Assembly (NCBI GenBank): GCA_947471905.1
Contig: CANIZT010000006.1
Span: forward strand, 1-37,299
Length of the DNA stretch: 37,299 bases
Source of the DNA: Verrucomicrobiaceae bacterium
GTDB lineage: Bacteria; Verrucomicrobiota; Verrucomicrobiia; Verrucomicrobiales; Verrucomicrobiaceae
Reading direction: 5' to 3'
Shown here: positions 1 through 9,042 of the stretch, piece after piece
Layout: each line of letters starts with the position of its first letter
How positions within the stretch are numbered: the first letter of the stretch is position 1
The notes under the pieces: generated by a model
Told to the model about the DNA's origin: nothing
Databases searched by the model: none
The model's input: only the letters and a program-made list of their open reading frames with translations
Made by a program: the position numbers and the translations under genes

Positions 1-1088
1 CTCAGCGTGCCTTCGGTGTCGCGCAGCACGATGGCCTCGGTGTTGCTGAGCTTGTCCACCTGCACGGCACCGAATAGCGCATCAACAATCTCGATGCCTT
101 GGGGGCCAGCGTGTTCTTTTTCATCGCGACGCGCGGCGTTCTCATTCGTTTTGTCGGGTGCCTTGGCGTCGAGGTAGTCCATACTGATGCGCGCACCCCA
201 CATCTTGCTAGGGCCGAAGGCGTTCTGCTTGAAGCGCTGGGTATGGACGACGAGCCACTCCTTGCCGCTCTTGTCCTCGTAGCTGAACAGATCGAGCGGA
301 CGGTTGCCGCTGCCAAGCTCCACCATGCTGACGCCTTTGACCTGTGCGCCGCTTTGAATGTCATCGACTTTGAACTTCGCCACCGGCGTGCAGGCGAACG
401 CACCGACTACAAAGGTGCCTTCCTTCGACGAGTACGGGATGAAGCTCTGAATCGGCGCCTTCGTCTCCCACTTGCGATGCGCGACGTGATACGTCTCCGC
501 ACTGAACACGCTGGCCGTGGCACCGTTTTTGATCGGCACGGGAATGGTGAAGATGCGGCTGGCGAATTCTTCGTTGCAGGTGCCGGTGGCAAACACGCGG
601 TCCTTGTCGAAGGCGACGTCGGTGATGTTGGTGACCTTGCTCGTCGTGCCGCCGGGCAGCGTGATGCGCACCCAGGACAGCGGCGCGAGATTCAGCGGGG
701 CGATTTTGCCCGCCGCATCGACGCTCACAATGAGCACCGCATTATCCGGACGACGCTGCACTGCCAGATAGATGCGGCCGCTGGCCGGATTCACCGCGAG
801 ATCTTTGACGGTGATGTCCTCCTTCTTCGCGCCGAGGCCGTCGGCAATCGCTCCGCCGACGTCAGCCACGGTTTTCTTGAGCACGGCCTTCGTCGCTCCA
901 GTGTCACCGGTTTGAATGGCGAGAATGCTGGCGGTGCCCGGTTCGGCCACGAGCAGCAGCCCCTCGGGGCCGAAGCTGATCGAACTGAGCGAGGCCAGCT
1001 TCAAACCGCCTTTCTGCGGCGATTCGATGAGCGCGGCGGACGCACTGAAGGTGGTGGCAAACACGAGGGAGAGGCAGAGTGCTTTCAT
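1..1088 (-). CDS. Secreted propeller-like protein, 3' end cut by window
   Basis: An open frame runs from an ATG at 1088 to the left edge with no stop, giving 362 codons of a longer protein. The N-terminus (MKALCLSLVFATTFSASAA) is a clear Sec signal peptide, so the product is exported. The mature part has short strand-like stretches such as GPEGLLLVAEPGT, VKDLAVNPASGRIYLAV and VAFDKDRVFATGT, spaced like beta-propeller blades. That recalls YncE or lactonase-like propellers, but I see no catalytic motif and do not recognise the family. It is divergent from the penicillin-binding protein gene across a 139-base spacer. Codon use resembles the neighbouring genes. The competing plus-strand frame at 99-1184 is a compositional shadow, because it has neither a signal peptide nor a recognisable domain. 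The existence of the gene is fairly certain; its function is unknown. Confidence 0.8.
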   Translation of the reverse strand, partial: MKALCLSLVFATTFSASAALIESPQKGGLKLASLSSISFGPEGLLLVAEPGTASILAIQTGDTGATKAVLKKTVADVGGAIADGLGAKKEDITVKDLAVNPASGRIYLAVQRRPDNAVLIVSVDAAGKIAPLNLAPLSWVRITLPGGTTSKVTNITDVAFDKDRVFATGTCNEEFASRIFTIPVPIKNGATASVFSAETYHVAHRKWETKAPIQSFIPYSSKEGTFVVGAFACTPVAKFKVDDIQSGAQVKGVSMVELGSGNRPLDLFSYEDKSGKEWLVVHTQRFKQNAFGPSKMWGARISMDYLDAKAPDKTNENAARRDEKEHAGPQGIEIVDALFGAVQVDKLSNTEAIVLRDTEGTL

Positions 1089-1227
1089 GGCAGTTGGGTT
1101 GAGGTTCGCGGGATGGTACGGGAATCGACGGACGAATGTCACGCACAATATGAAATCGAAGTTCACACCGAGTTCATCGTCTGAGGCTTGATCTTTGGCC
1201 TAAAACCAGCGACCCGATGCCTGTCCC

Positions 1228-3405
1228 ATGAAAAAAGTGTCTCCTGAAGCCCGCAAGCCGGCGAAACCAACCCTGTCGCGCTGGCAGTCGTTCAAACGGC
1301 TGGCGATGATTTCCGTCATGGGTGCTTCGCTGCTCTGCACGGTGACGGCGGCAGTGGTCATCGGCGTTTATAGTCATCTGGCGAAGGCCTACGATCTCAC
1401 CCAGCTCGGCCAGATGCCGGAGCGCACGATCGTGATGGACTACAAAGGCGAGATCCTCGGCCGCATGCACGGCGAGAACCGCATCATCGTGCCGCTCAGT
1501 GAAATCTCCCCCTGGTTCGTCAAGGCGCTGCTTGCGCGCGAGGATGCGCGCTTCTACGACCACGGCGGCATTGACTACAAAGGCGTCGCACGTGCGATGG
1601 TGCGCAACATCAAAGACATGCGCGTGGTGCAGGGCGCGAGCACGCTGACGATGCAACTCGCACGCAACAGCTTCCCCGATCTCGACGACCGCAGCATCCA
1701 CCGCAAGCTGGTGGAGATGATGCTGGCCCGTCGCATCGAAAAAGCCTGCACCAAGGACCAGATTATCGAGCATTACGTGAACCGCATCTTCTATGGCCCC
1801 GGCATCTACGGCGTGCAGCGTGCCAGTCAGGTGTATTTTGGTAAACATGCCAGCCAACTCAATTTAAGCGAAGCGGCGATGATCGCGGGCATCATTCGCA
1901 GCCCGGTGCGCTTCTCGCCCTTCCGCAATTACGACGGCGCACTCAAAGAGCGCGATGATGTGCTCAAGCGCATGCTCGTCACCAAAGCCATCACGCCGGA
2001 GGAGGAACTGGCCGCACGCTATGCCGACATCGCCCTGCACGCGCAGCCCGCGTTTCAAAATCAGGGTGGCTATGCGCTTGATGCCGTGCGGCGTGATCTT
2101 GATTTGATTTTGGAACAGCAGGAGATCGAAGACGGCGGCCTGCAGGTATTCACAACTTTGAATAAAGAGCTACAGGACGCCGCCGATGAGTCGGTGGAAA
2201 AACGTTTGAGCGCGGTGGAGAAACAGAGCGGCTACCAGCACCCAAAGAAGGCCGATTTTGACAAGACTTGGGATGGCACTCACGAGATCACCTCCACGCC
2301 TTACCTTCAGAGCGCGCTCATGATGCTCGACAACACCACCGGCGGCATCCTCGCCGTCGTTGGTGGTCGTGACTATCACCACAGCAAATACAACCGCGCC
2401 ACCCAAGGTGAGCGCCAGATCGGTTCGACGGTGAAACCCTTTGTGTATGCCGCTGGTGTCGCCGCAGGCTTTATGCCGGGCACTTTCATCAATGACGCTC
2501 CGATTCAGCCGGGTGAAATCGATGGCTCTGATCCCGGCTGGAGTCCGCAGAACTCAGACGGCAAGTTCCTCGGCCCCGCCACGCTCACCGACGGCCTCGT
2601 CAAAAGCCGCAACACAATGACTGTCCGCCTCGGCAACTACGCCGGCCTCGACCGTGTGCTCGATCTGCTCACCAACGCCGGCTTTGCCAGACCTGCCGAA
2701 CGCACGCCGCAGATTTTCATCGGCAACATCGGCGGCAATCCGCGCCAGCTCACCAGCGCGATCAGCATCTTCCCGAATCAAGGCCTGCGCAGGCGGCCAT
2801 TCCTCATCGACCGCATTGTCGATAAAGCAGGCAACGTCATTTATCGGACGCCCGTGCTCGAATCCGAGGTCATCACGCCCAGTGTGGCCTACATGATGCG
2901 CAACATTCTGGCGCAGGTGCTGGATCGGGGCACGGCGGCATCCTTGCGCAGCACCTACGGCTTCAAGGAACCCGGCGGTGGCAAGACCGGCACCACCAAC
3001 GATTACAAGGACGCGTGGTTTGCCGGTTACACGGATCGTGTGAGCTGCGGTGTGTGGGTGGGCCTCGACAAACCGCAGACGATTGTCGAGGAAGGCTACG
3101 GTGGCACGCTCGCACTGCCGATCTGGGCCGACGTGATGAAAAAAGCCCTCGCCCTTGGCTACAAGACGGAGGTGCAGAAGGCTACACTGCCGCTGTCACG
3201 TGTATCGTTGTGCCGCGTCACCAGCCAGCTTGCCACGGATGGCTGCGGCCGTGCCGGCACCGCGTATGAAGAAGCGTTGCCGTATGATCTCGTCCCCAAA
3301 GGCTTCTGCATGGAGCATCAAGGTTACGCCGCTCCACCACAGCAGATGCAGTCACCGGGCCAGGAACGCGGCCTGTTTGACCGGATTCGTGGTTGGTTTA
3401 GGTGA
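1228..3405 (+). CDS. Class A penicillin-binding protein (PBP1A-like)
   Basis: Bifunctional peptidoglycan synthase of 725 residues that polymerises glycan strands from lipid II and cross-links the stem peptides in the periplasm. Residues 24-50 form the single membrane anchor after a basic cytoplasmic tail. The GT51 glycosyltransferase domain follows, with the EDxxFxxHxG motif at 105-114 (catalytic Glu105) and the GASTLTMQLARN motif near 136-147. The transpeptidase domain carries all three active-site boxes: STVK with nucleophile Ser400, SRN at 460-462 and KTG at 586-588. Length and domain order fit the PBP1A family, and all catalytic residues are present, so it should be active. The start at 1228 places the basic tail directly before the anchor; no strong ribosome binding site is visible. 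It stands alone as an envelope gene, with a small membrane protein 64 bases downstream. Confidence 0.95.
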   Translation: MKKVSPEARKPAKPTLSRWQSFKRLAMISVMGASLLCTVTAAVVIGVYSHLAKAYDLTQLGQMPERTIVMDYKGEILGRMHGENRIIVPLSEISPWFVKALLAREDARFYDHGGIDYKGVARAMVRNIKDMRVVQGASTLTMQLARNSFPDLDDRSIHRKLVEMMLARRIEKACTKDQIIEHYVNRIFYGPGIYGVQRASQVYFGKHASQLNLSEAAMIAGIIRSPVRFSPFRNYDGALKERDDVLKRMLVTKAITPEEELAARYADIALHAQPAFQNQGGYALDAVRRDLDLILEQQEIEDGGLQVFTTLNKELQDAADESVEKRLSAVEKQSGYQHPKKADFDKTWDGTHEITSTPYLQSALMMLDNTTGGILAVVGGRDYHHSKYNRATQGERQIGSTVKPFVYAAGVAAGFMPGTFINDAPIQPGEIDGSDPGWSPQNSDGKFLGPATLTDGLVKSRNTMTVRLGNYAGLDRVLDLLTNAGFARPAERTPQIFIGNIGGNPRQLTSAISIFPNQGLRRRPFLIDRIVDKAGNVIYRTPVLESEVITPSVAYMMRNILAQVLDRGTAASLRSTYGFKEPGGGKTGTTNDYKDAWFAGYTDRVSCGVWVGLDKPQTIVEEGYGGTLALPIWADVMKKALALGYKTEVQKATLPLSRVSLCRVTSQLATDGCGRAGTAYEEALPYDLVPKGFCMEHQGYAAPPQQMQSPGQERGLFDRIRGWFR

Positions 3406-3469
3406 TCGCATCTTTTTTGGTATCGATCTGAGATGTCCGCTCCCCACCGGCGTTTCATCATCATATCGC

Positions 3470-4045
3470 ATGAACCCCATCCTCCGCTCCACACTGCATG
3501 GCAGCCTTGGTTTTGCCGCTGTCAGCATCGCCGCCTACTCGATTTGGGCCTTTGTGCCGCGAATCGCGGGCAGCGAGGTCGGCATGTATGCGCTAATCGC
3601 GCTGGTTTATCTCGGCGGTGCTGGTCTGGCGCTCTGCGGCCTGCTTCACGGTCAAAATCGCCTGCCTCGATTTTACCGACTGTTTCTGCCGGCGTTCTTT
3701 GGTTACGCCTTGTTGTGGAGTTTGGCGTGGTTTGTGATTAAAGGTCGGCCCGGCGAATGGATTGGCGCAATAGCAGGCACACTCTTCTTTGCTTTCGTGG
3801 CATGGAATTCCCTTGGCCGTGCCCGAGGATTTTGGATCGCGGCACTGATGCTGTTCGTCCTGCACACAGTGGGCTATTTTATCGGTGGTAAATGGATGTA
3901 TGGCATGCTGGCCTCGGGCATCGAGGGTTGGGCGAAGCCACAGGTCGCCATCGTGGCCAAACTGGGCTGGGGATTGTTCTACGGGCTGGGTTTCGGAGCC
4001 GGGATAGGATTTGCGCTCGGATGGTGGCAGCGCATCGCAAAATGA
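3470..4045 (+). CDS. Hypothetical membrane protein, 191 aa
   Basis: Small integral membrane protein of unknown function. I set the start at the ATG at 3470 because the protein then opens with MNPILRSTLHG followed at once by a hydrophobic segment; the frame is open further upstream but overlaps the 3' end of the PBP gene there. About five to six hydrophobic segments are visible, for example near residues 12-32, 38-58, 70-90, 98-112, 117-137 and 160-185, the last glycine-rich. There is no catalytic or ligand-binding motif that I recognise. It lies 64 bases after the PBP gene on the same strand and 61 bases before the PurF-like gene, so it may be co-transcribed, but nothing ties it functionally to either. 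Confidence 0.75.
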   Translation: MNPILRSTLHGSLGFAAVSIAAYSIWAFVPRIAGSEVGMYALIALVYLGGAGLALCGLLHGQNRLPRFYRLFLPAFFGYALLWSLAWFVIKGRPGEWIGAIAGTLFFAFVAWNSLGRARGFWIAALMLFVLHTVGYFIGGKWMYGMLASGIEGWAKPQVAIVAKLGWGLFYGLGFGAGIGFALGWWQRIAK

Positions 4046-4106
4046 GAAACTTTTTCCACCGGTTGCACTCCTTCCTTCACCTGCCAAAGATGGGTGCTCC
4101 TTACCA

Positions 4107-6080
4107 ATGAGCGACCCAATCAGTCACGAGTGCGGCATAGCAGTAGTGCGGCTGAAAAAGCCGCTGGGATACTACTATCAAAAATACGGCAACGCGCTAT
4201 ACGGACTCGATGCGTTGCAGGCGCTCATGACCAAGCAGCGCAACCGCGGCCAGGACGGCATCGGCATCGGCTGCAGCAAGCTGGGCATGCCCGCCGGTCT
4301 GCCCTACATGTTCCGCGTTCGCAGCACGGAGAGTGTGGAACGCATCGCCCAGGTCTTCGATGACGAGCGCAAGGAGTTCAAACGCATCGCCCGCCGCATC
4401 GACAAGCAGCGCAAGGATGAGCGCGACCAGGAAGGTCGCGAGTTTGTGTCCTTTGAGGACGACCCTGAAGCCATCAAACGTGAATTCGAAATGGCCGGCG
4501 AGATTTACATCGGCCACCTGCGCTACGGCACCAGTGGCGACTTTGGCAAAGGCGCGCTGCATCCCTACATGCGCCGCACCACCTGGCCCACGCGCACGCT
4601 CATGGTGATGGGCAACTTCAACCTCACCAACACCCGCGAACTCAACGATGTCATGATGAAGCGCGGGCAGCACCCCGTCTTCGGCACTGACACACAGAGC
4701 GTGCTCGAAGAGATCGGCTTCCAGCTCGATGAGGCACACACGAAGCTCTACCACGTCCTGCGTGACTCCGGTATGCCGGGGCAGGACATCCCCGCACGCA
4801 TCAGCGCGGAGCTGGATGTGACCGCGGTCGTCAAAGAGTCCGCCAAACGTTGGGATGGTGGCTACAGCATCGTCGGCGTCATCGGCAACGGCGATCTCTT
4901 CGCCATGCGCGACCCCAGTGGCATCCGCCCTTGTCACTACTACGAGAACGACGAAATCTTTGCCCTCGCCTCCGAACGCGTCGCGCTGATGTCCGTCTTC
5001 GGCGTCGGTGAAGATGACACCCGCGAAATCCCGCCCGCCCATGTGGCCGTGATTAAGGCCGACGGCAGCATGAGCATTCAGCAATTCACTGAGCCGCGCG
5101 AATTCAAGCCTTGCTCCTTCGAGTGCATCTACTTCTCACGCGGCAACGACTCCGCCATCTACAGCCAGCGCAAGGCACTCGGTGAGCAGCTTGTGCCGCA
5201 GGTCGTGAAGGCCATCGACAACGACTTCGAGCACACTGTACTCAGTTTCATCCCAAACACCGCCGAGACGGCCTACTTCGGCTTCCTCGACGGCCTGCGC
5301 AAAAGCCGGCGTGGAGTCGTCAAAGAGGCGCTCATGGACATGCTCAAGCGTGGCGAATTTGATGAAGCCAAGCTCGACGATCTTGTGCTGCGCAACTGGC
5401 CGCGGGCCGAAAAAATCGCCCTCAAGGACATCAAGATGCGTACTTTCATCGCGCAGGAGACCGGACGTGACCAACTCGTCTCCGGCAGCTACGACATAAC
5501 CTATGGCGTCGTCACTCCGAAGGACAATCTCGTCGTCATCGACGATTCCATCGTGCGCGGCACCACCTTGAAGAAAAGTTTACTCCGCATCCTCGCACGC
5601 ACCAATCCGCGCCGCATCATCGTCTGCTCCACCGCCCCGCAGATTCGTTATCCCGACTGCTACGGCATCGACATGGCCGAACTCGGTAAGTTCATCGCCT
5701 TCCAGGCCGCCGTCGGCCTGCTGCGTTCGCGCGGCATGGCGCACATCGTGCGCGAGACATACTTCGCCTGCCAGGCCGAAATGAAAAAGCCCAAGGAAGA
5801 AATGCGCAACGCCGTAAAGGCCATCTACGCACCCTTCACTGACGAAGAAATCTCCGCCAAGGTCGCCCAATTGATCCGCCCCGAGGATACGCCGTGGCAT
5901 GGCGATGTGGAGGTCATTTACCAAAACATTCCCAATCTCCACCGTGCCCTCGGTGCCGAATACGGCGACTGGTACTTCAGCGGTGACTATCCGACACCCG
6001 GCGGCTACTCCGTCGTGAACCAGTCGTTCATTCTCTACTGCGAGGCCAAGGATGGCCGTGCGCACGAAGCGCTGCTGTAG
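4107..6080 (+). CDS. purF: Amidophosphoribosyltransferase, long PurF-type
   Basis: Glutamine PRPP amidotransferase of 657 residues, the first step of purine synthesis: it makes 5-phosphoribosylamine from PRPP and glutamine in the cytosol. The class II (Ntn) glutaminase domain has the conserved ECGI sequence with nucleophile Cys9, the QHNRGQDG-like signature KQRNRGQDGIGIG near residues 44-56, and DPSGIRPC in the middle. The phosphoribosyltransferase domain carries the PRPP loop VVIDDSIVRGTT at about 476-487. The protein is longer than classical PurF (about 500 residues) because of a charged insertion near residues 85-130 and a C-terminal extension, as in the Bacteroidetes/Verrucomicrobia form. 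Cys9 sits behind MSDPISHE, so a short propeptide must be removed for an Ntn mechanism. The true start is the ATG at 4107; an upstream extension would overlap the preceding gene. Some genomes carry this form beside a standard PurF, so its exact role is less certain than its family. Confidence 0.88.
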   Translation: MSDPISHECGIAVVRLKKPLGYYYQKYGNALYGLDALQALMTKQRNRGQDGIGIGCSKLGMPAGLPYMFRVRSTESVERIAQVFDDERKEFKRIARRIDKQRKDERDQEGREFVSFEDDPEAIKREFEMAGEIYIGHLRYGTSGDFGKGALHPYMRRTTWPTRTLMVMGNFNLTNTRELNDVMMKRGQHPVFGTDTQSVLEEIGFQLDEAHTKLYHVLRDSGMPGQDIPARISAELDVTAVVKESAKRWDGGYSIVGVIGNGDLFAMRDPSGIRPCHYYENDEIFALASERVALMSVFGVGEDDTREIPPAHVAVIKADGSMSIQQFTEPREFKPCSFECIYFSRGNDSAIYSQRKALGEQLVPQVVKAIDNDFEHTVLSFIPNTAETAYFGFLDGLRKSRRGVVKEALMDMLKRGEFDEAKLDDLVLRNWPRAEKIALKDIKMRTFIAQETGRDQLVSGSYDITYGVVTPKDNLVVIDDSIVRGTTLKKSLLRILARTNPRRIIVCSTAPQIRYPDCYGIDMAELGKFIAFQAAVGLLRSRGMAHIVRETYFACQAEMKKPKEEMRNAVKAIYAPFTDEEISAKVAQLIRPEDTPWHGDVEVIYQNIPNLHRALGAEYGDWYFSGDYPTPGGYSVVNQSFILYCEAKDGRAHEALL

Positions 6081-6084
6081 GCCG

Positions 6085-7119
6085 CTACACCACGCCAAAC
6101 GCGCACACCTCGTTCTTGTTCGCGCATAGCCGCGTGAGACGAAACTCTGCGCACAACGGTGAAGCGTCGCGCTTGAGTGTTTCAAGCAACGCATACTCGT
6201 CATGTCCTTTGAATTTGATCGTCACGATGAAGTTACGCATGCGCTTTTCACGCAGCCATTCCAGTAGCAGATCAATGCTGCGTTGTGGTGCGGCGATGAC
6301 ATCGCAGACGAGCCAGTCCACCGTCTGCGGCGGCTGATACTTGAAGGCGTCGGCAGCTTCAAAGCGCAAACGCGGGCTACGCATCAAATCCTCGCGCAGT
6401 TCGGAGCGATCCACGGCGATGACGTGAGCACCACGCTGGATCGCCACATAGCTCCAGCTTCCAGGTGAGGCGCCGAGATCAACGCAGGTCTCACCACGCT
6501 CGATGCGTTTGCCAAGACGCTGCTCTGCCTCCACCAGCTTGGTAAAAGCGCGTGAAGGAGCGCTCTTGTCATCCGCCAGCGGCACTTCGCCAAATGGGTA
6601 ACTCGAAACCAAACTGCGCAGAGCAAAAGCACGCGGTGCAATCGTTGTAGAGAGCCAACCGGTTTCAGGAGAGGTAAGGATGCACTGCACGAGCGAGGTT
6701 TGCGCATCAAACACGGCATCGGAGTCGATAAGCGCGCGCAGCAGATGCCTGCGACGTTTCTTCAGGCGTTCCAACAGCGTGGCGTAAATTAATTCGCAGC
6801 GATGCAATCCAGCACGACCTTCGCCGTACTGCGGCCAAAGGTGCAAGTGCCAGGGCTGGTCATCAGGCAAAACACCAGCGACAGCATCAATAATGCGGTC
6901 AGCCCACGCATTGATCGAAGCGGCCTGAACTTCCGCAGCATCAGGCAGTGTTTGACGCGCAAAGGCGAGCAGCAGGCCATCAAGATTCACTGCCTCAGCA
7001 ATGCCGAGACCTTCGATTTCATGCACACTCGCTTCCGGCGCAGCACGCCGTAGTTCATCCGCGAGAAACGGAACTGTGTCGGGATCAGCGAGAAAAAGAT
7101 GCACGCTCGTCTCGAACAA
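6085..7119 (-). CDS. RlmM-like SAM-dependent rRNA 2'-O-methyltransferase
   Basis: Predicted S-adenosylmethionine-dependent RNA ribose methyltransferase of 344 residues, related to RlmM, which methylates C2498 of 23S rRNA in E. coli. The C-terminal half is an FtsJ/RrmJ-type Rossmann fold: SAM loop VDLGASPGSW at about 213-222, acidic residue in IAVDRSE near 237, and VCDVIAAP at 271-278. The K-D-K-E catalytic set of this superfamily can be placed at Lys194 (SRAFTKLVEAE), Asp273, Lys302 and Glu337. The N-terminal half would hold the THUMP-like RNA-binding part. The gene has no ATG near its 5' end. Its first codon appears to be TTG at 7119, directly after the TGA of the esterase gene and in the same frame, or else a GTG at 7104. 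It converges on purF with only 4 bases between the stops. The specific target base is inferred from family only. Confidence 0.85.
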   Translation of the reverse strand: MFETSVHLFLADPDTVPFLADELRRAAPEASVHEIEGLGIAEAVNLDGLLLAFARQTLPDAAEVQAASINAWADRIIDAVAGVLPDDQPWHLHLWPQYGEGRAGLHRCELIYATLLERLKKRRRHLLRALIDSDAVFDAQTSLVQCILTSPETGWLSTTIAPRAFALRSLVSSYPFGEVPLADDKSAPSRAFTKLVEAEQRLGKRIERGETCVDLGASPGSWSYVAIQRGAHVIAVDRSELREDLMRSPRLRFEAADAFKYQPPQTVDWLVCDVIAAPQRSIDLLLEWLREKRMRNFIVTIKFKGHDEYALLETLKRDASPLCAEFRLTRLCANKNEVCAFGVV

Positions 7120-8742
7120 TCACGGTTTGGCGGTCTTCACAGGTGTGGCTTCCTTGAAGGGTGATACCACTCCGATCGTGGACGGTAAAAAATCATCCGT
7201 GCGGAAGCACGAAGCGGGCAGGCCCTCGGCATTGATGAGATTCGCGCCTTCGGGCCAGCTTACCCACGCATAGCGCACACCAACAGGCTGTGGCACCCCT
7301 TCGCTCCAGACGATCACTTCATTGCCTTCGATTTTGGCCTTGGCCCAGACCCACTTCTGATCGGCCCCGGTGATCTGAAATTGCTTCAGTTCACCTCCAT
7401 CGCGAGTTTTCAAACCGGTGCCGGTGTGATCGAACTGAATGCGCACTTTGTCGCCCTGCACCACGGAGGAGACATACAGCGGGCCACTGAACTCGACGCC
7501 CGTCTTGCCGTAGTCCTTCGCCAGCGCCCATAACGCGAGCCGCCGACCTACCTCCTGCTTGTTCTTCGGATGAATGTCGTTCTGCTCGCCAATGTCGTTG
7601 ATGATGGCGATGCCGCATTTGTCCAAAGTCTGCGCCGTGAGTGTCTGCGCTTCCTGAAGCTCGACCCAGGTATCGGCGATGCCGGGATCTTTTGCCACAG
7701 GCTTGCCGTTTCCAAAATTGGCGAGTTGCACGATGTAGAACGAGAACGCATCTACCCACTGCTTGCGCCAGTCATTGATCATCGTGGGCAGTAGTTCCTG
7801 ATACTGGAAAGCGCGGCGCTGGTTCGATTCACCCTGATACCAGATTGCACCCTTGATGGCGTAGGGGACAAGCGGTGCGACCATGCCGTTGAACAGCACG
7901 CTGGGGTGATGCGGTGTCTTGGTCGGATCTTCGGGCGGACGCGGCGCTTGTGGCTTCGGCTGCTTTTTGTCGGCGGGCAGTTTTACGTTTCCTTCGTCGA
8001 TCTTCTTCACCTGTGCCTGCCATTCAGCTTTGCGCTTTTCAAACGCAGCTTGTTCTTTGGCGGCATCCCACTTGCTGACGTGATCTTTCCAGTCAGCGAG
8101 CATTTCCTTCGCACAGGGACGTTCATCCAGCGCCTCATTACTAGTCCAGGCTTCGATTCGTGTGCCGCCCCATGAGGTGTTGATCAGCCCGACCGGCACT
8201 TTCAGCACTTGATGCAGATGACGACCAAAGAAGTAACCCACGGCGGAAAAATCGCCCACGTTAGCGCTGGTGGCCTCCTTCCACGCACCTTTGCAATCGC
8301 TCTGCGGCGTCATGCTCGGTGTGCGCTCGACATTGAACATGCGAATCTGCGGATGATTCGCGGCGGCGATTTCTTCCTCGGCTTTGCCAGCCTGCTTCAC
8401 CGTCCACTGCATGTTTGACTGCCCGGAACAGATCCACACCTCGCCAACGAGCACGTTTTTGAGCGTTATCGTGTTTTTGCCCGCCACGACGAGATCTGCC
8501 GGTTTGGCGTTTGCATTCATCGGATTCAGAATGATCGACCATTTGCCCGTCGGGTCCGTCACCGAACTGTGTTTTTGATCGCCAAAGGTCACCTTCACAT
8601 CCTCACCGACTTCGCCAGTGCCCCAAACGCGCACAAGCTGTGCCTGCTGCAGCACCATGCCATCGGAAAAAATCGTGGGCAGTTTGACCTCGGCATGCAG
8701 GCTGGCAGTGAGCAAAAAGCAGAAGAAGAGACGGCGTTTCAT
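7120..8742 (-). CDS. Sialate O-acetylesterase (SASA family), secreted
   Basis: Secreted carbohydrate esterase of 540 residues that would remove O-acetyl groups from sialic acids or other acetylated sugars. The signal peptide is MKRRLFFCFLLTASLHA; the ATG at 8742 is chosen because this peptide starts there, while an upstream ATG adds 14 residues that spoil it. After an N-terminal beta domain (FSDGMVLQQ, typical of the family) come the nucleophile motif CSGQSNMQW with Ser109, the GAIWYQGESN block near the middle, and the DIHP motif that supplies the catalytic Asp/His late in the protein. A Lys/Pro-rich insertion lies in the middle, near residues 255-285. The gene is in a minus-strand run after a small protein and an ion channel, and its TGA directly abuts the RlmM-like gene. 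Many SASA proteins act on acetylated xylan or pectin instead, so the substrate is uncertain. Confidence 0.92.
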   Translation of the reverse strand: MKRRLFFCFLLTASLHAEVKLPTIFSDGMVLQQAQLVRVWGTGEVGEDVKVTFGDQKHSSVTDPTGKWSIILNPMNANAKPADLVVAGKNTITLKNVLVGEVWICSGQSNMQWTVKQAGKAEEEIAAANHPQIRMFNVERTPSMTPQSDCKGAWKEATSANVGDFSAVGYFFGRHLHQVLKVPVGLINTSWGGTRIEAWTSNEALDERPCAKEMLADWKDHVSKWDAAKEQAAFEKRKAEWQAQVKKIDEGNVKLPADKKQPKPQAPRPPEDPTKTPHHPSVLFNGMVAPLVPYAIKGAIWYQGESNQRRAFQYQELLPTMINDWRKQWVDAFSFYIVQLANFGNGKPVAKDPGIADTWVELQEAQTLTAQTLDKCGIAIINDIGEQNDIHPKNKQEVGRRLALWALAKDYGKTGVEFSGPLYVSSVVQGDKVRIQFDHTGTGLKTRDGGELKQFQITGADQKWVWAKAKIEGNEVIVWSEGVPQPVGVRYAWVSWPEGANLINAEGLPASCFRTDDFLPSTIGVVSPFKEATPVKTAKP

Positions 8743-8787
8743 GGCAGAATGTCGTTGAAGGGCTGGTTGGAGCAAGTAAGCCAAATG

Positions 8788-9000
8788 TCACAGAAGTGTG
8801 CTGTCGTCCGCACGTTCGAGGCGGCCGATCTTCTTTTTAATCGTCTCCAGCAGCACGGTCATCTCATGCACGGAGCGGAAGCATTCCTTCTGCGTCTCCT
8901 CATCCGCCAGACCGGGCACGGCGGGATGAATCTTCATGAATTGCAGGGCGATGTTTTTGCAGGCTTCGCGAATTTGAGCGATGGCGGCGGGGCGTTCCAT
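8788..9000 (-). CDS. Small hypothetical protein, 70 aa
   Basis: Short frame of 70 residues beginning at the ATG at 9000; a GTG nine codons upstream is possible but less likely. It starts MERPAAIAQIREACKNIAL and contains two probable amphipathic helices, the second (HEMTVLLETIKKKIGRLER) coiled-coil-like. No signal peptide or membrane segment is seen, so it should be cytosolic. It fits neatly between the ion-channel gene (42 bases upstream) and the esterase gene (45 bases downstream) on the same strand, which supports it as real. I do not recognise the family. Confidence 0.6.
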   Translation of the reverse strand: MERPAAIAQIREACKNIALQFMKIHPAVPGLADEETQKECFRSVHEMTVLLETIKKKIGRLERADDSTLL

Positions 9001-9042
9001 GTTGGTAGCGTAGAGCGTCCCGCGCACCGTGCAAGACGCGGA

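Noticed and set aside
99-1184. Long plus-strand frame of 361 codons at the left end
   Set aside because: It is rich in Arg/His/Ala and lacks any domain, while the opposite strand has a signal peptide and propeller-like sequence over the same bases.
3155-3469. Upstream extension of the small membrane protein into the PBP gene
   Set aside because: The added residues are Arg/Cys-rich and overlap the real PBP C-terminus; the ATG at 3470 begins right before the first membrane helix.
7119-8742. Stop-codon readthrough or selenocysteine at the TGA between esterase and methyltransferase
   Set aside because: The product would join an exported and a cytosolic protein, and I see no SECIS-like hairpin after the TGA; adjacent genes explain it better.
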